From contig NZ_FUYP01000011.1 in assembly GCF_900168005.1 (NCBI RefSeq), forward strand, positions 60,792 through 124,791: a stretch of DNA of 64,000 bases, given 5' to 3'. This DNA comes from Sphingopyxis flava (GTDB lineage: Bacteria > Pseudomonadota > Alphaproteobacteria > Sphingomonadales > Sphingomonadaceae). Shown here piece by piece: positions 17,883 through 26,368 of the stretch. Numbering within the stretch: position 1 is the first letter of the stretch; each line of letters begins with the position of its first letter. Under the pieces are notes generated by a model. It was not told the DNA's origin. It searched no databases and saw only the letters and a list, made by a program, of their open reading frames with translations. The translations under genes and the position numbers were made by a program.

Positions 17883-17909
17883 CTCAAGTCACGAGAGGAC
17901 GGGTGAACC
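17883..17909 (-). promoter_or_regulatory. Variant late element TTCACCCGTCCTCTCGTGACTT
   Basis: On the minus strand TTCACCC is followed by CTCTCGTGACTTGAG, similar in both halves to the copies near 10335 and 21341. It ends about 28 nt before the protease/scaffold start at 17855. Confidence 0.35.
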
Positions 17910-17913
17910 TGCC

Positions 17914-18105
17914 TCAACCACCCTCGGCCCGCTTCATTTCCCGAATGCCGAGAATTTCGAGGCCGCTGTGAATGTAGAAATCCTGTTGACCGCCGGGGCG
18001 CACGATCACGACCTTGGCGCTTTTCGGGTAATCGGGCTCACCCTCCCGGAGCGTTACTTCAACCGGCCAACCTGCATGTGCGTCGATCGTTACTCTGGTG
18101 GTCAT
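17914..18105 (-). CDS. Small beta-rich protein between portal and protease genes
   Basis: 63 residues, beta-rich, ending in a short helix with Lys and Glu. It starts 2 nt after the portal gene and is thus part of the same unit. No family recognised; may bind portal or capsid. Confidence 0.6.
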   Translation of the reverse strand: MTTRVTIDAHAGWPVEVTLREGEPDYPKSAKVVIVRPGGQQDFYIHSGLEILGIREMKRAEGG

Positions 18106-18107
18106 TT

Positions 18108-19571
18108 CTATTTCTCCACGTCATTTGATTTTGCGCTCTCGCTCCCTGGCGCCGTCAAACCTCGCCCGAGCGGGTCGTCGTTGGGCGAGACCCCTTCGGT
18201 GTCGATCGTTACATCGGCATCAGCAGGCTTCAGGAAATTGGTGCCAGACAACTGCGGAGCCCCGGCGGGGGCCGGGCGACCGAACACCTCGAGGTGATAC
18301 TCGTCATCGGTGATCGTGCCGAGCGAAAGCTCATTGCGAAGGCGCGAGGCGCGCATAGTGAGTTGTGGCTCGAGCTCGAGCACCGGGCGAAGTTCAACGG
18401 GACGGTAGCGCACATGAACCCGGCTCTCGCTACCGGCGAGACGGATCGCGAGCGTCAGCGCCTTGGTGAAGAGCGAGCCGATCACGCGGTTCAGCGCGTC
18501 GGCATTCAGCGCGAACAGGCGCGCCTCGGTCGAGGCGACCTGCCCGTTGCTCGACTTGCCGACAACGGCGGGCATGACCTTCAGCGCCGCCTGGTTCTGG
18601 TTGTCGAGAATGTCGATGACGCGCTCGATCTGCAGACCCGCCGACGGGTTCTTGTCGTTGATGATCTCCGCCTTGATCGTGTCCGAGTGGACGAAGGCGT
18701 CGCGCGCGGTCAGCCCGGAGATCACACCGCGGATCGTGTCGAGCTCACGCGAGACGTAGTTCCGCATCTCATCCGGATTATCTCGGATGTTGGGCGGGAC
18801 ATTCCGCTCGATCACGTCTTGCAGGACGGTCACGTCCATCCGCGGATAGCCGACGATCCGCATGATCCGGTAGAGCTCATTAATCACCGCAGTGCGGGCG
18901 GTGATCGTGTTGATTGCAGATACGAAGGTCGAGAAGGTGTAGATGCTCGTCGGGTTCTGGTGGAACCGCGACGTGAAGAAGGTCGGGATGTTGAGATCAA
19001 TCTCGGTGTTCGCGCCGGCAGGCTTCTGGATGGGGCGGTAGACGCCGGGCTTGGCCTCGCGCCACTCGAGGCTCACCGGATCGACAATCCGAAGCTCGGT
19101 CGGAATGTAGCTCTTGTCGAGCACGAGCTCAGCGGCAACCATGCCGCGGAGGAGCGTCATGTAACGCAGTTCGTCAGCGATCGACGATAGCGTCGGCTTG
19201 TCGCTGTAGCCGACGGTGTAATCGTTCACTGTGGTCAGGTTCTCAAGGACACGGCGCGCCAGCTTGGTGCCTTCGATGTCAATCTCGCCATCGGGGTTGT
19301 AGGCGGTGATTACCGGCTCGGCCGAGCCCGCGATCGTCAGATAGGAATGGATCGCCGACGACACGTCCGGGTCGTGGTTGACCATCGTATTGAGAAGCGA
19401 ACGACTGTCGTTCGCGATGCGGCTGTTGAGCAGGTCATCGAGATGCTGCTGGTAACCCGGAACCGCGATCTTTTCGTCACGGGGGTTGAAGGTCGGCGTG
19501 TAGCCCTTGCCGCCTTTGACGCCCTTCCCCTTGGGGAGGAGAATTTGTGCAATGCTGTCGGAGAGTGCCAT
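18108..19571 (-). CDS. Portal protein
   Basis: 487 residues, the right size for a portal. Helical and strand pattern match portal proteins: an N-terminal wing, DVSSAIHSYLTIAG, a loop region LRIVDPVSLEWREAKPG, and a C-terminal crown with the LGTITDDEYHLEVFGRP segment often seen in phage portals. It begins 3 nt after the terminase stop codon. The last 40 residues are polar and probably flexible. Confidence 0.85.
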   Translation of the reverse strand: MALSDSIAQILLPKGKGVKGGKGYTPTFNPRDEKIAVPGYQQHLDDLLNSRIANDSRSLLNTMVNHDPDVSSAIHSYLTIAGSAEPVITAYNPDGEIDIEGTKLARRVLENLTTVNDYTVGYSDKPTLSSIADELRYMTLLRGMVAAELVLDKSYIPTELRIVDPVSLEWREAKPGVYRPIQKPAGANTEIDLNIPTFFTSRFHQNPTSIYTFSTFVSAINTITARTAVINELYRIMRIVGYPRMDVTVLQDVIERNVPPNIRDNPDEMRNYVSRELDTIRGVISGLTARDAFVHSDTIKAEIINDKNPSAGLQIERVIDILDNQNQAALKVMPAVVGKSSNGQVASTEARLFALNADALNRVIGSLFTKALTLAIRLAGSESRVHVRYRPVELRPVLELEPQLTMRASRLRNELSLGTITDDEYHLEVFGRPAPAGAPQLSGTNFLKPADADVTIDTEGVSPNDDPLGRGLTAPGSESAKSNDVEK

Positions 19572-19574
19572 TGA

Positions 19575-21299
19575 TTAACCCAGTCTCGAAAGTCGCTCGG
19601 CGCCCTTGCCGAGGAGATTGTCGTTCGCTCCGCCCCCAACCGCTGCTGATCCACATGCGATGGAATGACGGATCACATCCTTGTTCTGGGCGTAGGCGTG
19701 CTCATTCACGCGCCGAGCCAGCAGGTTGAGCGCGATCGAGTGGAAATAGTGGTCGGTCCCGCTCGGTGATTTTAACCATGTCGCCGAATAGTCCGGTTCC
19801 TCTTTGCGCACGTTATCGGTCAGGTGCGTGATCAAAGTCTCCCGCTGATCGCCATAACCAGTGAGCACCAGCCCGCGATGTCCGACCAGCGACTGCACGC
19901 GGTCGAGGATGTAGGTGCGATTTGCCGAGTAGTGCGTGATGTGCCCAAGCTCGTCCCTCACCGGGGCGAGCGCCGCGGTGCCGCGGTACTGCACCGGCAT
20001 CACGAGATCGCTAGTCACGGTGCGAAGCGCGTCCGCGTTCGGCTCGAACGGGAAGCGGTCAACACACCCCTGCACGATGTTGTAGATCTTACGCAGATCG
20101 CGAACGCGGTCCTCAAGCGCCCCGATGGGGACAACCTCGAAGTAGAAAAACACGGGATTGCCGTCGTCATCGTCGAACGAGAGGGTCAGGTGACAGACGA
20201 AGCCGACGTCAACGCCAATGTAGACGCGCCGCGATGTCGGAACCTCGGGCACGCGCGGCCCCTGCATGCATGCCTCGATGTCCCCCCGCTGCAGCTGGGC
20301 ATTCGCGTCGGTGTAGGCTTCGCCGATCACGGTGTTGTACCAGCCGCGCAGGAAACCGAGCGACTGGTAGTGCACGAGCTGCTGAAAGACGTAGGCGGGA
20401 TCGAGACGGCTCGTTGAGAAGGGCCGGATCTGGTAGCCACGCACAAGCGTGCGGCTCGGATATTTCGCCACCCACTCCCGCAGGTCCGCATTGGCAAGAT
20501 CGAGACGCGCCGAACACTTGGCGCAGCGCACGTAGGCGTCCTGGGTGTTGAGGGTCGCGATCTGCGCCGCAGTCAGATCGGCGAAGTCCGAGACGTCGAA
20601 CCTGAAATCGGGGATGTAGACGAACGCCGGCGTGAAGAGCGGGATCTGGTGGTGGTTGCACGCCTCGCACTTGATCACATACTCACGCTGATCGGAGAGC
20701 TGGAAACCGCGGTCGATCCCGAACCCTTTGAACGAGGGGGTCGAGAAGCGCTGCGTCATCTTCATTTCGGAGTTCTGCAGACGCGACTGGTAGAGCGCGA
20801 TCATGTCCTCGGGGCTGAGGTCGAGCTCGTCGTGCATGAGGAAGTCGGCCGAGATCGAGGTTGCCTCGCCCTCGGTGCAGCCCGTGATGTAGCCGAAGCT
20901 GTCACGGATCTGGATCATGCTCGAGCTTCGAACAGGGGCTGTTCCGGTCGGCGGATTGAAGATCGCGTCGGCATCGAGCACCGGCTTGATACGACCGGAG
21001 TAGATTTTCCGGTACATCTTCTCCGATGGGAGGGTGAAGATACCCGAGATGCCGGTGTGCCGCGTCAGCATCGCCAGGAACTTACGGATCTGCACCTCGG
21101 TAAGGCCTATCTGGCTGATTTTCTTAACATAAAGATTGGGGTGCATGTCGTCCGCAATTGCTTGCTGGAACGGGTAGTGCCTGTAGCTGAACGGCCGCCG
21201 CTTGATCGTGGTGTTGGCCGCGATCCAGTCGCCCATGCTCATCGAGCCACTGCCGTGGCCGTATCGCTGGCGGACGTTGTTGTAGAGCTCCGTGAACAC
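19575..21299 (-). CDS. terL: Terminase large subunit (GpA-like)
   Basis: 574 residues from GTG at 21299. N-terminal ATPase: a degenerate P-loop region KKISQIGLTEVQIRK near residue 60 and a Walker B MHDELD near 154, as in GpA-type terminases. A CxxC...CxxC zinc-ribbon-like region (CEACNHH, CAKCSAR) lies near 215-260. The C-terminal nuclease includes YIGVDVGFVCHLTLSFDDDD. The start is uncertain: no ribosome binding site is seen and the frame stays open upstream without an ATG. Confidence 0.9.
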   Translation of the reverse strand: MFTELYNNVRQRYGHGSGSMSMGDWIAANTTIKRRPFSYRHYPFQQAIADDMHPNLYVKKISQIGLTEVQIRKFLAMLTRHTGISGIFTLPSEKMYRKIYSGRIKPVLDADAIFNPPTGTAPVRSSSMIQIRDSFGYITGCTEGEATSISADFLMHDELDLSPEDMIALYQSRLQNSEMKMTQRFSTPSFKGFGIDRGFQLSDQREYVIKCEACNHHQIPLFTPAFVYIPDFRFDVSDFADLTAAQIATLNTQDAYVRCAKCSARLDLANADLREWVAKYPSRTLVRGYQIRPFSTSRLDPAYVFQQLVHYQSLGFLRGWYNTVIGEAYTDANAQLQRGDIEACMQGPRVPEVPTSRRVYIGVDVGFVCHLTLSFDDDDGNPVFFYFEVVPIGALEDRVRDLRKIYNIVQGCVDRFPFEPNADALRTVTSDLVMPVQYRGTAALAPVRDELGHITHYSANRTYILDRVQSLVGHRGLVLTGYGDQRETLITHLTDNVRKEEPDYSATWLKSPSGTDHYFHSIALNLLARRVNEHAYAQNKDVIRHSIACGSAAVGGGANDNLLGKGAERLSRLG

Positions 21300-21340
21300 G
21301 GCGAGAGGGGGACTAGCGGGGCGCTTCGAAGTCCATACGA

Positions 21341-21353
21341 GGGGGTGAATTAG
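21341..21353 (-). promoter_or_regulatory. Late element TAATTCACCCCC before the terminase
   Basis: Minus-strand CTAATTCACCCCC continues as TCGTATGGACTT. It lies about 45 nt before the terminase start, at the head of the whole late unit, with no upstream gene stop on that strand. This copy is the best argument that the element is a promoter. Confidence 0.48.
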
Positions 21354-21366
21354 AGCGAGGCGGCAG

Positions 21367-21385
21367 GAAGTCGCACAGCGACTTC
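21367..21385. repeat. Dispersed palindrome GAAGTCGCACAGCGACTTC
   Basis: A 19-bp perfect inverted repeat (8-bp arms and 3-nt loop) in the gap between the divergent late and early units. It is the first of about twelve copies, all at or right of this point. Possible operator, processing site or weak terminator. Confidence 0.7.
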
Positions 21386-21431
21386 AGGAAAACAGATTGC
21401 GGGCCGAGTCGATGAGACTCAGGTGGGGCGC

Positions 21432-21968
21432 ATGACAAACATCGCCTTCCCTACTCTCCGCATCGGGGTGCTTCGAGCGCTCCAGACCCTCAAACAACAT
21501 TATCTGGCCGATCCCGAGATCTTTGACCGCCAGGACTGCCCTTACGACATCGACGTTCGGGACGTCCTCAAGGAAATCCTGACCGTCGAGGAAAAGATCG
21601 TCGAAAAGGTGGTCGAGAAGCGCGTGGTCAATGACAGCGGTGCCGGGAGCCGGAAGAAGGCACCGGGGCTGAACGAGGAGGATCAGGAAAAGATCGCCAC
21701 CGAGCTCGCCGATCTCCTCGAGCAGCTCAAGGACATGGAAGAGGGCGAAGGCCAGCAAGGCCTCGATCAGACCGCCCGCCTCGCCGTCTTCAAGCTCAAG
21801 ACCACCATCATCGAGAAGATCATCAATCTCCGCGAGCGCGTGCTCAACATCAAGCGCATCGCGCATTTCGAGGCTGTCGTCATCTCGGTCCTCGACGATC
21901 TGGTCAAGGAGGAAGACCGTGAAGTGTTCCTCGACCGCATCGCGCCATACCGAGAAGATGCCGCATGA
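21432..21968 (+). CDS. Coiled-coil protein, possible small terminase
   Basis: 178 residues from ATG 21432, which has CAGGTGGGG upstream; GTG at 21423 is an alternative. Helical and acidic, with heptad-like runs (KEILTVEEKIVEKVVEKR). No family recognised. It is next to the large terminase, though divergent, and no other small terminase candidate is visible, so this role is a guess from size (small subunits are usually 140-200 residues) and place. Confidence 0.5.
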   Translation: MTNIAFPTLRIGVLRALQTLKQHYLADPEIFDRQDCPYDIDVRDVLKEILTVEEKIVEKVVEKRVVNDSGAGSRKKAPGLNEEDQEKIATELADLLEQLKDMEEGEGQQGLDQTARLAVFKLKTTIIEKIINLRERVLNIKRIAHFEAVVISVLDDLVKEEDREVFLDRIAPYREDAA

Positions 21969-22489
21969 GCGAAATCGAAAAAGTTGCAGTCTCAAATAAT
22001 GCGCTGAGCTTTGAGCAGGCCGACACGCTGCTTCGCTACGATCCTGAAACTGGACTGTTTCATTGGAAGGTATCACGAGGAGGAACCGCTAGGGCAGGAG
22101 CCTTGGCAGGCAGCGATCACGGAGACGGTTACTGGGCCATAAAAGTGTGCGGGCGTATGTACAAAGCCCACCGCCTCGCTCATTTGCTGATGACCGGCAA
22201 ATGGCCGCCAAGTGAAATTGATCACAAAAACCGGAACCGCAGCGACAACCGCTGGTCAAATCTGCGACCCTGTTCTCGCTCGGACAACATGTTTAATCAG
22301 GGGCTCAGTTCGCTCAACACTTCAGGCTACCGAGGGGTCTCACTTCACCACGGGACTGGTAAGTGGCGTGCCCAGATTAAGCACCGAGGACGGAAGATTC
22401 ATCTCGGCGTCTTCGAGACTCCAGAGTCGGCTGCCGCCGTTTATGCTGCGGCAGCGAATGACCTATTTCCCACATTTTCACAGGACTGA
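21965..22489 (+). CDS. HNH homing endonuclease with AP2 domain
   Basis: 174 residues. HNH core: AHRLAHLLMTGKWP, EIDHKNRNRSDNRWSNLR (His-Asn-Asn pattern), then an AP2 DNA-binding domain at about 115-165 (YRGVSLHHGTGKWRAQIKHRG, LGVFETPESAAAVY). Free-standing HNH-AP2 enzymes are mobile endonucleases that copy themselves into homologous phage loci. Base use looks more AT-rich than its neighbours, in keeping with recent transfer. It overlaps the preceding stop codon (ATGA) and lies next to the primase gene. Confidence 0.9.
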   Translation: MSEIEKVAVSNNALSFEQADTLLRYDPETGLFHWKVSRGGTARAGALAGSDHGDGYWAIKVCGRMYKAHRLAHLLMTGKWPPSEIDHKNRNRSDNRWSNLRPCSRSDNMFNQGLSSLNTSGYRGVSLHHGTGKWRAQIKHRGRKIHLGVFETPESAAAVYAAAANDLFPTFSQD

Positions 22490-22491
22490 GC

Positions 22492-24981
22492 ATGAGCATC
22501 TTTGGTGATTTTGCGCCCCGCTACTGGAGCGCCGGGCTCCCCGTTATTCCGCTCAAGAAGTGGAATGCCTTCGGCAAGGGAGCCGGCAAGGCCCCGATCC
22601 TCAACGAGTGGCAGAGCTACGCCGCGGTCATGCCGTCGGTGTCGATGCAGCAGCTCTGGCTCGAGAGCTACCCCGACCACAACATCGGCCTCCCCTTCGG
22701 CCCGGCCTCCGGCCTGTGCGCCATCGACATTGACACGGAGGACGAGGAGCTCGTTCAGGTCATCCTCGACACGCTGCCGCAGTCTCCGTGGAAACGTGTC
22801 GGCAAGAAAGGCATGGGTCTCGTCTACCGCTGGAAGGGGCAACGAAATTTTAAGCTTCGCGACAGCGAAAACAAGTCGATCGTCGAGTTCCTCGGCCAAG
22901 GCAACCAGATGGTCCTGCCGCCGTCGATCCACCCCGACACCGGAAAGCCCTACGAGGCCAACTGCGACCTGTGGGACGTCCTCGATCAGATCCCGGCGAT
23001 CGACGAAGACATCGAGCAGGACCTGCGCGACGCGCTCGGCGACGTGCTCAAGTCCCGCGGCGGCGGCATCACGCTGGCGCAGGGCGTCCGCTCCCGCCCG
23101 CTCGACGTAATCCCGCAGGGCGAGCGCGATATCCAGATGGTCCGCCACGCTGGGTATCTTGCCCGCGTCGTGCTCGGGATCGACCGGACGACCAAGTACG
23201 GCTTGGCCGAGGCGATCGAGCACATGACGACGTGGGTGCTCGACTTCACGGCGAGCGCGGCTGGCGACGACATGGACCCCGGCAAGGGCGTTGCGAAGCT
23301 GCTCGAGTTTCTCCTGAAGGACGTCGAGGGCGGACGCACGCTTCCCGACGGGTGGGACGTGGGCCTCTCCGACGAGCAGCGCGACTGGGCCGTCATCAAG
23401 GCACTCATCGAGAAGAACCAGGTTCAGCGCTGGACCCTCACCAAGGCGCGCGACTGGATCGACGCCCGCGCGGCCGAGGACCCCGAGGACACCGACCGGC
23501 TCGTTTCGAAGATCGGGGAACTGTTCCTCGAGGTCGGCAAGGACGACAATTTCGGCTCGCTCGAGAGCGACGGGCTCATCAACTACGTCAAGAGCCGCTT
23601 CGGCAAGGAGACTGGGATCGGCAAGCCCGCGCTCGCCCGGATGCTGAAAGAGGCCCGGCAGGAGTCGAGCGGCGACGGCGAAATGGCCGCCGACCACGAG
23701 AGCATCGCGCGCGAGGTGATCGAGGAAATGAGCCGCGGTGGTGAGCTTCGCTTCTCGCAGGGCTGCTTCTGGCAGTGGGGCGGGTCCTGCTTCGGACAGG
23801 TCGATCACGAGGACGTCTACGTGGCGGTTGCGACGGGGGTGAAGGGAAATATCCTGTCCCGGCGCCACAACGACTATGAGGCGATCGTCAAAACGATCTC
23901 GCGGCTGTGTCGCTCCGAGCTCATCGAGGAATATGAGATCGGGATCAACTTCGCGAACGGCTTCCTCGACAGCGGCGGCGTGCTCCACGACCACTCGCCG
24001 AAGTACGGCAAGACCTTCACCATGCCGTTCAACTACGTGCCCGAACGCGCGGGTGAGGCCCACAAGTGGCTCGCCTATCTCGAGAGCGCATGGGGCGACG
24101 ACGAGGACTATGCCGAGAAGGTGATGGCGCTTCAGGAAGCGTTTGCCGCCACGATGTTCGGGATCGCTCCGCGGTTTCAGCGCGCCTTCCTGCTCTACGG
24201 GAAGGCGAAGACCGGAAAGTCACAGGCCCTTGAGGTGCTGCAGGCGATGATGCCTCCAAAGGCGATCTGCGCCCTGTCTCCGGAGCGCTGGGGCCAGCGG
24301 TTCCAACTCTCCGGGATGGTCGGCCGCACGTTGAACGTGTGCGGGGAGCTTCCCGAGGAGACGGTCATCGACGGCAAGGCGTTCAAGGAAGTGGTCGAAG
24401 GCGCAACCCAGAGCACCGAGTTCAAGGGCCGCGACGGTTTCACCTTCGCTCCCATCGCGGCACACTGGTTCGCCTCCAACCATCTGCCGCGATCGCGCGA
24501 CACGTCGATGGGCTTCGTCCGCCGCTGGCAGATATTCGACTTCGAGAAGGTCGTGCCGGCGGAAGAGCGCATTCCCGACTATCATGAGGTGCTCGTGGCC
24601 GAGGAGCGGGAGGCGATCGCGGCATGGGCGGTGCAGGGTCTGGCGCGCCTGCTCCGGCAGAACGACTATACCCAGCCCAAGAGCCACCTAGCGCGGCTCG
24701 ACCAGATCCAGCGCGCGAACAACAGCGTCGCCGCGTGGCTCCAGTCGAACGACAAGGTGCGCCCGACCGAGAGCATGGAGGATGCAGCGGACGCGCGCGA
24801 GTGCTTCGACCAGTATGTCTTCTACATGCGGGAGGTTTCCCGGGGCTTCAACGTCACTTTCGAGCGATTTCTGCAGATGATGGAGGAGCTGGGCTACCCG
24901 CAGGTCCCGTACGAGGACAAGGCCGGGGTCAAGCGGGCGATGTTCCGAAAAGTCCGGATCAAGGCACTCGGCGAAGTCTAG
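22492..24981 (+). CDS. Primase-helicase (AEP prim-pol plus D5-like SF3 helicase)
   Basis: 829 residues. The N-terminus (about 1-180) is an archaeo-eukaryotic primase/polymerase domain: LPVIPLKKWN, GLCAIDIDTED with the catalytic DxD, and a later GQGNQMVLPPSIHP strand. The C-terminal half carries a D5/poxvirus-type helicase: P-loop GKAKTGKS near 570, then VCGELPEE and a HWFASNHLPRSRD arginine-finger region. It should prime and unwind at the phage replication fork. The stop codon overlaps that of a convergent minus-strand gene, and a terminator follows. Confidence 0.92.
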   Translation: MSIFGDFAPRYWSAGLPVIPLKKWNAFGKGAGKAPILNEWQSYAAVMPSVSMQQLWLESYPDHNIGLPFGPASGLCAIDIDTEDEELVQVILDTLPQSPWKRVGKKGMGLVYRWKGQRNFKLRDSENKSIVEFLGQGNQMVLPPSIHPDTGKPYEANCDLWDVLDQIPAIDEDIEQDLRDALGDVLKSRGGGITLAQGVRSRPLDVIPQGERDIQMVRHAGYLARVVLGIDRTTKYGLAEAIEHMTTWVLDFTASAAGDDMDPGKGVAKLLEFLLKDVEGGRTLPDGWDVGLSDEQRDWAVIKALIEKNQVQRWTLTKARDWIDARAAEDPEDTDRLVSKIGELFLEVGKDDNFGSLESDGLINYVKSRFGKETGIGKPALARMLKEARQESSGDGEMAADHESIAREVIEEMSRGGELRFSQGCFWQWGGSCFGQVDHEDVYVAVATGVKGNILSRRHNDYEAIVKTISRLCRSELIEEYEIGINFANGFLDSGGVLHDHSPKYGKTFTMPFNYVPERAGEAHKWLAYLESAWGDDEDYAEKVMALQEAFAATMFGIAPRFQRAFLLYGKAKTGKSQALEVLQAMMPPKAICALSPERWGQRFQLSGMVGRTLNVCGELPEETVIDGKAFKEVVEGATQSTEFKGRDGFTFAPIAAHWFASNHLPRSRDTSMGFVRRWQIFDFEKVVPAEERIPDYHEVLVAEEREAIAAWAVQGLARLLRQNDYTQPKSHLARLDQIQRANNSVAAWLQSNDKVRPTESMEDAADARECFDQYVFYMREVSRGFNVTFERFLQMMEELGYPQVPYEDKAGVKRAMFRKVRIKALGEV

Positions 24982-25295
24982 AGACAGTCACGCGCCTTCT
25001 TTTCGAGGCGGGTATTGCGAAGGAGGACGGTCACGCCGTCCTCCTTTTTTATGATCTCCACCACATCGCCGGTCTGCCAAACAATCAGGCCGCGGTTCGG
25101 CGTCTCGGGCGGCCGGTACGCCGTGGCGAGCGGCGCGTAATCGATCAGCAGGAGGCACCGCTCCACGACGTGGATAGGTTTGGCTGACGAGAGCGCTACG
25201 ACCGGCGCTCGCGCGAGCTCCTGGCTGAGATTTCGGGCCTGCGCCGGCACGGAGCTGAGGATCAGGGCGGTGGCTAGGACGAGATAGTTGCGCAT
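24978..25295 (-). CDS. Small exported protein (signal peptide)
   Basis: 105 residues. The N-terminus is a typical signal peptide (MRNYLVLATALILSSVPAQA, cleavage after AQA). The mature part is beta-rich, with two cysteines that could form a disulphide (RCLLLID and the final DCL). It is the only minus-strand gene of the early region and is convergent with the primase gene, whose terminator lies inside it. Probably a moron expressed from its own promoter, perhaps in the lysogen. Confidence 0.6.
   Translation of the reverse strand: MRNYLVLATALILSSVPAQARNLSQELARAPVVALSSAKPIHVVERCLLLIDYAPLATAYRPPETPNRGLIVWQTGDVVEIIKKEDGVTVLLRNTRLEKKARDCL
25020..25050 (+). terminator. Rho-independent terminator of the primase unit
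   Basis: An 11-bp perfect stem (25020-25030 with 25036-25046), 5-nt loop, then TTTT. It lies 40 nt after the primase stop codon, within the C-terminal codons of the convergent gene. Confidence 0.9.
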
Positions 25296-25621
25296 GTCGT
25301 GAAGGATGCCCTCGACGTAATAATATTACAAGCGGAAATTTTCAAAATTTCCCGGGGAGAGAGAAGGGATAATGGCCCCCTCACGACTAAAAAATGACGT
25401 AAAATCAGCGTGTTACCCTTCATGCAACTTAGGAGCGAACGCCTGGGCGAAGTCTGTATCAAGGGGGTGGGCCGGGGGCCGGTCCTTGCGAAGTGCGCTT
25501 CGCCGGATGCTGCCCTATGCCCCCCGTCTATCTGCCGCCCCTCTCCGGGGCAGGGAGACGTGCGTTCAAATTCCGGGGAGAAATTTGGGTATTTACCCAA
25601 AATTTTGAAGGGAAATTGGTT
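25296..25621. other. Intergenic region with palindromes; divergent control region
   Basis: No gene is seen in these 326 bases. An AT-rich part at 25318-25355 contains a 19-bp palindrome GGAAATTTT-C-AAAATTTCC (25334-25352). A second imperfect palindrome with core GGGTATTTACCC lies at 25581-25605, just before the gene at 25622. It separates a minus-strand and a plus-strand gene and so should hold both promoters. Confidence 0.6.
25581..25605. promoter_or_regulatory. Operator-like palindrome, core GGGTATTTACCC
   Basis: Near-perfect inverted repeat AAATTTGGGTA/TTTACCCAAAATTT, 17 nt before the ATG at 25622. The same core appears twice more within 1.2 kb (26313-26332 and 26766-26777). A repressor site is inferred. 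Confidence 0.5.
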
Positions 25622-26287
25622 ATGTTTACTTTTGACGCGGTCGCCCTCGGTGCGGACATTCGCAAGCTTCGCGAGAACGGCGTTGCTGTTGCGAACAAGA
25701 GCGATGACGTGGCGCGCATGGCGCTTGGTGGCCTCAAGGCTGGCAACGTGACGCAATCCGCGCTCACGGTTACCGTTCTCGCGGCGCATGGCAATCCCAA
25801 GACCCCCAAGGGCAAGGCGGTTGATAGCATTAATGGCCTTCGCTATGCCAAGGGCGGCGAAGCGGCGCGCAATTGCTTCAAGGCAATCTTTGAGATTGAC
25901 GACAATTTCAAGGCCTATGGCGAGAGCGTTCCGGCCATCGGCGAGGCCATTGACGCCTTTGTGACCAAGGCGGAAGGCGCGGCCAAGGGGGTTTACGCCC
26001 TTCGCGATAGCATCCGGGCGCTGGTCAAGGCGAAGCTTCAGGCGGATGACCCCGCTAGCGCTGAGGCCGAAAAAGAGGCTGAGGCCGAAAAAGAGGCTGA
26101 GGGCAAAGCGCCGGCCCTCTCTCCGGTGGAGCACGCAAAGGGCGTTCTCGCCAGCGTTGCCGACTATATCGGCAAGCTTCCCGCCGACGTTCTGGCGGGC
26201 GTGCAAGGCGAGCTGGTCGCGGTAATGGCCGCGATTGAAACGGCAAGCGCCAGCCTTGCCCCGGTGGAGCACAAAGAGGCCGCATAA
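25622..26287 (+). CDS. Unknown helical protein of the GGGTAATTACCC cassette
   Basis: 221 residues from ATG 25622, preceded by GAAGGGAAA. Mostly helical, with an Ala/Glu/Lys repeat at about 147-160 encoded by an 18-nt tandem repeat (EAEKEAEAEKEAEGK). No family recognised. It is flanked by two palindromes and ends in a strong terminator, so it is probably an independent, regulated unit. Confidence 0.65.
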   Translation: MFTFDAVALGADIRKLRENGVAVANKSDDVARMALGGLKAGNVTQSALTVTVLAAHGNPKTPKGKAVDSINGLRYAKGGEAARNCFKAIFEIDDNFKAYGESVPAIGEAIDAFVTKAEGAAKGVYALRDSIRALVKAKLQADDPASAEAEKEAEAEKEAEGKAPALSPVEHAKGVLASVADYIGKLPADVLAGVQGELVAVMAAIETASASLAPVEHKEAA

Positions 26288-26306
26288 AAGGCTGTCCCGC
26301 CCCCCT

Positions 26307-26345
26307 GCCCGGTTTTGGGTAATTACCCAAAACCGGGCCTTTTTC
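26307..26345 (+). terminator. Terminator built on a 32-bp perfect palindrome containing GGGTAATTACCC
   Basis: GCCCGGTTTTGGGTAA and its exact reverse complement (26307-26338), followed by CCTTTTT. It begins 19 nt after the stop codon at 26287. The inner part equals the operator-like motif, so the site may serve both as terminator and protein-binding site. Confidence 0.8.
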
Positions 26346-26368
26346 CCCGCCACGAAAAGGGCAACGCC

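Noticed and set aside
16224..17906. Plus-strand open frame of 560 residues
   Set aside because: Antisense of decoration and protease/scaffold genes, whose family features are clear.
22441..24063. Long minus-strand open frame of 540 residues
   Set aside because: It is the antisense of the primase-helicase, whose motifs are unmistakable; high GC keeps the opposite frame open.
25480..25580. tRNA-like T-arm (GTTCAAATTCC)
   Set aside because: No acceptor or anticodon stem can be folded with the upstream 70 nt; no tRNA gene called.
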